Below are positions 40,022-43,792 of a stretch of DNA of 43,792 bases, one piece after another (position 1 is the first letter of the stretch; each line of letters starts with the position of its first letter). The stretch lies in IMG/VR virus record IMGVR_UViG_3300022822_000034, positions 1 through 43,792 of that record, one strand, 5' to 3'. The notes under the pieces are model-generated. The model had not been told where the DNA came from. It saw only the letters and a list, made by a program, of their open reading frames with translations, and did no database searches. The position numbers and the translations under genes were made by a program. This DNA comes from a virus.

Positions 40022-40249
40022 CTAAGGAGTGCAGCCAGCGTCAATGGCCGCGATGAGAGAGGCTCCAGTTTCTATGGACTGGCGACCTCCCTCTAACAAC
40101 AAAGCGTCTGTGTGGGCGTCCCTGAGAGCCTCAGTGCCATCACACAGTGCCGATGTACTAACGCTTACGCTTGAGCAGCCACTCACGGCCACCACCAGCG
40201 TCAGCAATGCTATCCTCGGCCAGGTCAATTGTTTTCCGCGTGTCAACAT
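40022..40249 (-). CDS. o-spanin (Rz1-like lipoprotein)
   Basis: 75 residues from the ATG at 40249. The open frame begins earlier but the lipoprotein signal starts here: MLTRGKQLTWPRIALLTLVV, then AVSGC with Cys25 as lipid attachment site, leaving 51 residues mature. It overlaps the i-spanin by 92 nt in another frame, the classic Rz/Rz1 arrangement. Together they bridge inner and outer membrane and fuse them at lysis. The mature part has two further cysteines (ALCDG, DAGC) that could link dimers. Confidence 0.85.
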   Translation of the reverse strand: MLTRGKQLTWPRIALLTLVVAVSGCSSVSVSTSALCDGTEALRDAHTDALLLEGGRQSIETGASLIAAIDAGCTP

Positions 40250-40379
40250 AGTCCTGTAGCCTCTCTGTCTCTTGTTCAATTTTAGCACTTTGGCGACCGT
40301 GGAGGTACGCAAAAGCAATGGCCCCTAGCAGCACACTCAGCGCCGCCAGGTAGCCTTTGATCTTAGCGAGGATCCACAT
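40158..40379 (-). CDS. i-spanin (Rz-like)
   Basis: 73 residues from the ATG at 40379, which overlaps the endolysin stop as TAATG. An alternative ATG 21 nt earlier lies within the endolysin gene. One membrane helix (residues 7-26, KGYLAALSVLLGAIAFAYLHG) at the N-terminus is followed by a charged coiled-coil periplasmic part (QSAKIEQETERLQDYVDTRKTI) and a basic end (REWLLKRKR). This is the inner-membrane partner of the o-spanin encoded inside it. It is short compared with lambda Rz, as in many phages of Gram-negative bacteria. Confidence 0.85.
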   Translation of the reverse strand: MWILAKIKGYLAALSVLLGAIAFAYLHGRQSAKIEQETERLQDYVDTRKTIDLAEDSIADAGGGREWLLKRKR

Positions 40380-41008
40380 TAGCGGTCCCCAGCTTTCCAC
40401 CTCAGAAGTCGCTCCTTCAGAACAACTAATGCAGTCAAGGCAATGATCACTGCACCCCCCAAGACAATTAGCTGTGCTGTGCTGTCGAGAGCAGACACCG
40501 CAGTCACACCAGCACCAGCAGCTGCAGCCAACTGAGTTACTGATGCTTGCATGGTCTTGCTCTGGGCAATTGATTTACGCGGTTGTGCAATTGTTCTCAC
40601 GTCCAGCACACGATTACGTGCATATGCCTGTACGGTTACTGAGTTACCCTGGTTACCGCCCAAGACATACACATTGATGTCATCGTGGTGGGAATAGAAG
40701 GCAACATGGCCTTTCCAGCTGTCACGAGATCCTCTCCAGAAGACCACAACATCACCTGGCTTGGCGCTGTTCATATCCACAGTCTTACCCCAAGTCAGGT
40801 AAGATCGTGCGTTCAATTTGTTTGTGCCAGGGACGCCACATTCAGCCAACACAGAACCCACAAAAGCGGCACACCAAGGCGTCTCATCATCTTGAACCCA
40901 AGAGTGACCAGAGTCAGCGTAAAACTTAATGATTTGTGGGTTGTGTTTAGCACCTGGGTATTCTTTTAGCCCAGTGTATCCCTTGGCAACATCATAGATG
41001 TGTTGCAT
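40379..41008 (-). CDS. Endolysin (CHAP/NlpC-like) with C-terminal membrane segment
   Basis: 209 residues. Residues 1-135 form a TIGR02594-like peptidoglycan hydrolase: KEYPGAKHNPQI, then ETPWCAAFV with Cys46, and KGHVAFY with His101, the Cys/His pair of NlpC/P60-CHAP enzymes. After a linker (RKSIAQSKTMQASVTQL), an Ala-rich stretch leads to a hydrophobic helix at about 178-197 (AQLIVLGGAVIIALTALVVL) followed by KERLLRWKAGDR. It has no N-terminal signal. The tail anchor is unusual for an endolysin and may hold it at the inner membrane until lysis. It follows the holin-like gene by 13 nt. Confidence 0.87.
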   Translation of the reverse strand: MQHIYDVAKGYTGLKEYPGAKHNPQIIKFYADSGHSWVQDDETPWCAAFVGSVLAECGVPGTNKLNARSYLTWGKTVDMNSAKPGDVVVFWRGSRDSWKGHVAFYSHHDDINVYVLGGNQGNSVTVQAYARNRVLDVRTIAQPRKSIAQSKTMQASVTQLAAAAGAGVTAVSALDSTAQLIVLGGAVIIALTALVVLKERLLRWKAGDR

Positions 41009-41021
41009 TTGGTTTCTCCAG

Positions 41022-41288
41022 TTAACGCGTCAGTGCCATCTGTTCAACGGACTTGCGTATGTGCATGATATTTTCATCAATCCGAGCCATCGAGACAGCT
41101 TGGTCTTGGACCATTTCCTCAACCTTGACTACACGGGACGTGAACGCGATCAGATCTTGGGTATTGCTTTGGATGTCAGCTTGCATAGTGCTGACCGCCC
41201 AGACGATAGCCGCCGCCTGAGTTCCCAGGCCAAACAGCAGTGTGGCTGGTACGCTCTTAGAGACGTGCCATGTGTTTTGGTCAGCCAT
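41022..41288 (-). CDS. Holin-like membrane protein
   Basis: 88 residues, starting behind AGGAGG (TAGGAGGTTGCCGT). There is one hydrophobic segment at about 12-33 (VPATLLFGLGTQAAAIVWAVST), then a helical, mostly coiled-coil tail (DIQSNTQDLIAFTSRVVKVEEMVQDQAVSMARIDENIMHIRKSVEQM). Its position directly before the endolysin and spanins and the single-helix plan fit a small holin. Pore formation is inferred. A second copy begins at the left end of the window (1-165). Confidence 0.75.
   Translation of the reverse strand: MADQNTWHVSKSVPATLLFGLGTQAAAIVWAVSTMQADIQSNTQDLIAFTSRVVKVEEMVQDQAVSMARIDENIMHIRKSVEQMALTR
41124..41240. repeat. Terminal repeat S1, right copy (identical to 1-117)
   Basis: See 1-117. 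This copy sits inside the complete holin-like gene. Confidence 0.95.
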
Positions 41289-41353
41289 ACGGCAACCTCC
41301 TATTATTTTTGGAGTAAGGCTTATTGGGCCACGCTCAAGTTGTTATTATTTCT

Positions 41354-41713
41354 TTAGTAGTGCCCAGCATCTTGGCCGTTAAGAAACCCGCCCATCAAGT
41401 CTGCCAACTCACGGACAGACGGATTGGGATGCCCCTTCAGCCTGCGCAATCTCGTTGTTGTCTGAAATTCACGCGGCCATTCACCAAATAGGATTGTGCA
41501 GACTGTCCAGTTGTGGATCGTGTTGATTACTACGAAGGCTGCAACTGGTAAGGCGATAACGTACCAGCGCCAACCTGTGTGCCAATTGTTGCGCTTGAGC
41601 CAATAGACACCACTGTAAAGGATGAACACTGGGAGAACTACAAGGGCTAACGATAGGAACACACATAGGCGTTTGAAGCCGATGACACGGGTTTCTGAGT
41701 AATTGCTGTTCAT
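41354..41713 (-). CDS. Two-helix membrane protein (intact copy)
   Basis: 119 residues. There are two membrane helices: about 17-38 (CVFLSLALVVLPVFILYSGVYW) and 48-66 (WRWYVIALPVAAFVVINTI), with a charged cytoplasmic C-terminus (REFQTTTRLRRLKGHPNPSVREL). It sits between the fibre cassette and the holin-like gene, so it may be a second holin, antiholin or superinfection-exclusion factor. No family was recognised. The counterpart in cassette A (231-394) is clearly broken, so the function is optional or linked to the fibre allele. Confidence 0.75.
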   Translation of the reverse strand: MNSNYSETRVIGFKRLCVFLSLALVVLPVFILYSGVYWLKRNNWHTGWRWYVIALPVAAFVVINTIHNWTVCTILFGEWPREFQTTTRLRRLKGHPNPSVRELADLMGGFLNGQDAGHY

Positions 41714-41723
41714 ATAAGTACCC

Positions 41724-42242
41724 CTAGAATTTAATGCAGTACATCAGTGCTACGTTTCTGGGCCTCGTTTCTGAGCCACCTGAGGCGCTAACAAGAGGAA
41801 AACGCGAAGATGAGTTTGTTGTATTATAAACGTATCTCCCGTATGTCGAACCTGATGCCGCCTCTGTCCCCCAAGGGGAGTTGCTTACAGTGGTTTCTGT
41901 ATAAGCGTTTTGACGGTGCTGGTGTTCTGCAAATTCTTCAGCTTGTGCAGAACCAATCGCACGGCTTGCGTCAACGCCACGTCCGTTGTCCCAGCCACGG
42001 GGAAACTCGCCGCGCATGTCTGGCCCGCCAACGAAGGTTGTGGACCCATCCCCCGCACCATAGGTTGTTCCGATCTTTGCAAAAAGAGCAGCATACGTGG
42101 ATCGTGAAATTAGTTCACCTTTCGCCTCTAAATAACTAGTAGGCGGGGTTATCATGGCAAAACACATGATTGCTCCAACTGGAACCCCGTCATCAACAAG
42201 AGCAACGCCGGAGGGGGGTACTTTATCTGATAGGTTTGCCAT
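41724..42242 (-). CDS. Short tail-collar fibre protein (cassette B)
   Basis: 172 residues. It starts with the same MANLSDKVxPSGV as the 332-residue S74 fibre in cassette A, then turns into a tail-collar domain (GVPVGAIMCFAM, then GDGSTTFVGGPDMRGEFPRGWDNGRGVD), a variable stretch (EHQHRQNAYTETTVSNSPWG, then SGSTYGRYVYNTTN) and the conserved end SGGSETRPRNVALMYCIKF. The two alleles thus share an N-terminal docking segment and carry entirely different distal domains. It lies 2 nt behind the assembly-like gene. Confidence 0.83.
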   Translation of the reverse strand: MANLSDKVPPSGVALVDDGVPVGAIMCFAMITPPTSYLEAKGELISRSTYAALFAKIGTTYGAGDGSTTFVGGPDMRGEFPRGWDNGRGVDASRAIGSAQAEEFAEHQHRQNAYTETTVSNSPWGTEAASGSTYGRYVYNTTNSSSRFPLVSASGGSETRPRNVALMYCIKF

Positions 42243-42244
42243 TA

Positions 42245-42781
42245 CTATTGTTCTCCGTTAATAAGCATTGCGGTTATAAATAAATCATCCATCTGTTCAT
42301 CCGTGTAGTCCAAAGCCCAACCAATGAGAGATATGTCTTGACTAAGGCGGTTCCACGTAGGGCTATCGTCAATAGTTACCTTAACAGAAAAGGGTGTCTC
42401 AGGTTCATCACGGTAGGATATGACACTAGCCCATGCTTCTGCCCCCAGTGCGATCTTACCTTGAAGGGATGTACAGGACATAAGCGAACGTGGGTCGGGG
42501 ACAGGGGCTTCGTCTAGGGCATCATCTGGCTTCATATGGCCTAGCTTATCAATCGTAACCTGTTCACCATCAGGCAGCCAGTAGACCTCCCCACGGTTGT
42601 CATCCACGTTAGTCCAAAAACCGTTCATAAATACAGAAGCCATACCATCTTTGTGAGAGGCTGTAAAATCTGTGGCATTGGCTGGGATCAAATAAGCGCC
42701 TTCGACCAGAGGGTCTTTTCGTGCCAAAGATGTACCAACAAATTCGCCAGTCTCTCCGTTGAAGTGATATAACTCTTTCAT
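42245..42781 (-). CDS. Tail fibre assembly-like protein (cassette B)
   Basis: 178 residues, homologous to the 179-residue protein of cassette A. The first 25 and last 80 residues are nearly the same (YHFNGETGEFVGTSLA, MSCTSLQGKIALGAEAWASV, SPTWNRLSQDISLIGWALDYTDE). The region in between (about 26-70) and the last ten residues differ, matching the different fibre tips next door. It starts 10 nt after the main fibre gene. Confidence 0.7.
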   Translation of the reverse strand: MKELYHFNGETGEFVGTSLARKDPLVEGAYLIPANATDFTASHKDGMASVFMNGFWTNVDDNRGEVYWLPDGEQVTIDKLGHMKPDDALDEAPVPDPRSLMSCTSLQGKIALGAEAWASVISYRDEPETPFSVKVTIDDSPTWNRLSQDISLIGWALDYTDEQMDDLFITAMLINGEQ

Positions 42782-42791
42782 GGTGTTCCCT

Positions 42792-43792
42792 TTAGAATTT
42801 GATGCAATACATCATTGCGATGTTGCGTGGACGAGTTTCATCACCACCTACAAACGAAGTTTTCGCCTGGAACCTTTGATAAGTTCCGTTTGACCAACTT
42901 GAATTGGGGCCGTTTGATGTAGGCGAACTGCCGTAAGCGGTTTGTACATCTTTATAGTTTTTACGGCCACCAATGTGTTGATGACTGGCAAAGGCTTCAT
43001 CTTGTGAAGAACCAAATACACGCCCTGCGTCAATTCCACGCCCGTTATCCCAACCGCGAATAAACGGGCCGCGAAGGTCTGGAATAGCAAAAGTCGTGGA
43101 CCCGTCACCAGCGCCGAAAGTGTCACCTATTGCTGTGAACAAGTCTGAATAGGTGGTTCGAGACACCGTTGACCCGTCACATTCTAGCCAGCCTGTCGGA
43201 ACCGATGTAAACGCAAAAGCTGACACAGCACCAGAAGTTGTCGCAACAATACCAGTAAGTGCTGAACCGTCCCCTGTGAACACGGCATTGCTGAAAGACG
43301 GGTCGTCTAAAGTCTTGTTAGTAAGCGTTTGCGTTCCAGCTTCAGTAACCACTGTCCCACTGCTGACACCTACTTGAGCATAGACCTGCCATGTGCTTCC
43401 ATCGTACACAAAATCAACAGACACACCACCGATGTTCATTACTAGGTCAGCAGCATCACCTTCAACAGTAGAACCATTGCGAGCCACAGTTAGGTTATTG
43501 GTTGCCCAGTCTGAACCGTCTAGAACACGAACTAAGTCACCAACACCAGGTGATGATGGCAACGTAAGTGTCCAAACCCCACCAGAAGTGTCAGCTAGAA
43601 TAGCGTCATTGTTTGCTGATGTGTAATTAGATGTCTTTCTAGCCCAAGCCAGACCAGCAACAATACCTGTGAGAGCCGAACCGTCACCATCTGGCTGCAA
43701 TGCACTATCTGCCGTAGAACCCTGTGCCGCCGTGGCATAGTCTGTGCTTGCTGTAGTGGCTGCAGTACCCAATCCGAGGTTAGTGCGTGAAG
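42792..43792 (-). CDS. Main tail fibre, distal part (cassette B), cut by the window edge
   Basis: The 3' 333 codons of the gene. The 5' part lies beyond 43792. The apparent start at 43772 is just a TTG leucine codon inside the gene. It is nearly identical to cassette A up to the tail-collar domain, then differs in the tip: GSSQDEAFASHQHIGGRKNY and so on until GGDETRPRNIAMMYCIKF. The missing coiled-coil shaft is presumably the one present at 2955-3800 in cassette A, since the last 127 bases equal 2828-2954. Confidence 0.88.
   Translation of the reverse strand, partial: SRTNLGLGTAATTASTDYATAAQGSTADSALQPDGDGSALTGIVAGLAWARKTSNYTSANNDAILADTSGGVWTLTLPSSPGVGDLVRVLDGSDWATNNLTVARNGSTVEGDAADLVMNIGGVSVDFVYDGSTWQVYAQVGVSSGTVVTEAGTQTLTNKTLDDPSFSNAVFTGDGSALTGIVATTSGAVSAFAFTSVPTGWLECDGSTVSRTTYSDLFTAIGDTFGAGDGSTTFAIPDLRGPFIRGWDNGRGIDAGRVFGSSQDEAFASHQHIGGRKNYKDVQTAYGSSPTSNGPNSSWSNGTYQRFQAKTSFVGGDETRPRNIAMMYCIKF
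43666..43792. repeat. Terminal repeat S2, right end copy (identical to 2828-2954)
   Basis: See 2828-2954. The repeat ends exactly at the last base of the sequence. Confidence 0.95.

Noticed and set aside
1-43792. Integrated prophage with host flanks
   Set aside because: No host-like genes occur at either end. Both ends lie within the phage holin-fibre locus, and the att site is flanked by phage genes on both sides.

Overview
The window is one phage genome plus a little more. It is a temperate podovirus with T7-like replication and transcription genes, and every convincing gene lies on the minus strand, so the map reads from high to low coordinates. A marine alphaproteobacterial host, perhaps a roseobacter relative, is inferred from four things: the cobalamin-dependent ribonucleotide reductase with ThyX, the SU10/DUF5309-type capsid protein, the T7-type DNA polymerase/primase-helicase/endonuclease I/gp2.5 set, and a tRNA-Thr(TGT) fragment. 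Established cobaviruses of Rhodobacteraceae share much of this. The single-subunit RNA polymerase plus integrase make this phage distinctive. No database search was possible.

Layout, in the direction of transcription. (1) 43792-41354: tail-fibre cassette, copy B, with a small membrane protein. (2) 41288-40022: lysis cassette (holin-like protein, endolysin with a C-terminal membrane segment, overlapping i-spanin/o-spanin). (3) 39863-38901: a 60-nt 3' part of a tRNA-Thr gene, which I read as attP, then a tyrosine integrase. (4) 38779-36287: T7-like RNA polymerase behind a putative phage promoter. (5) 36239-25220: DNA metabolism (gp2.5-like SSB, endonuclease I, C5 DNA methyltransferase with a long overlapping ORF, primase-helicase, winged-helix protein, MazG, family A DNA polymerase, 5'-3' exonuclease, DUF3310, class II RNR, ThyX, three hypotheticals). 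(6) 25219-24181: about 1 kb of intergenic DNA with a strong hairpin, a promoter copy and arrays of short direct repeats. (7) 24180-3829: virion genes (fibre/appendage, internal virion proteins including one of 1667 residues with an HExxH motif, small and large terminase, portal, scaffold, capsid, adaptor). (8) 3822-406: tail-fibre cassette, copy A. (9) 394-1: remains of the membrane-protein gene and the start of the holin gene again.

The two ends re-read the same locus. Bases 1-117 are identical to 41124-41240, and 2828-2954 are identical to 43666-43792 (exactly 127 bases). Between these shared blocks, copies A and B differ strongly in receptor-binding tips, fibre domain content and membrane-gene integrity. 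The simplest reading is a circular map of about 41.1 kb (allele A) or 40.8 kb (allele B), with two alternative host-recognition cassettes from one population laid out at the two ends of an assembled contig. A true tandem duplication is the alternative.

Three near-identical motifs (25000-25034, 36261-36292, 38814-38845), all on the minus strand and placed before the late region, the replication genes and the RNA polymerase, are good candidates for promoters of the phage's own polymerase. Intrinsic terminators follow the capsid, portal and endonuclease I genes. Several real genes are below 60 codons (46, 34, 42, 53 and probably 56 residues) and are supported by ribosome binding sites and start/stop overlaps.
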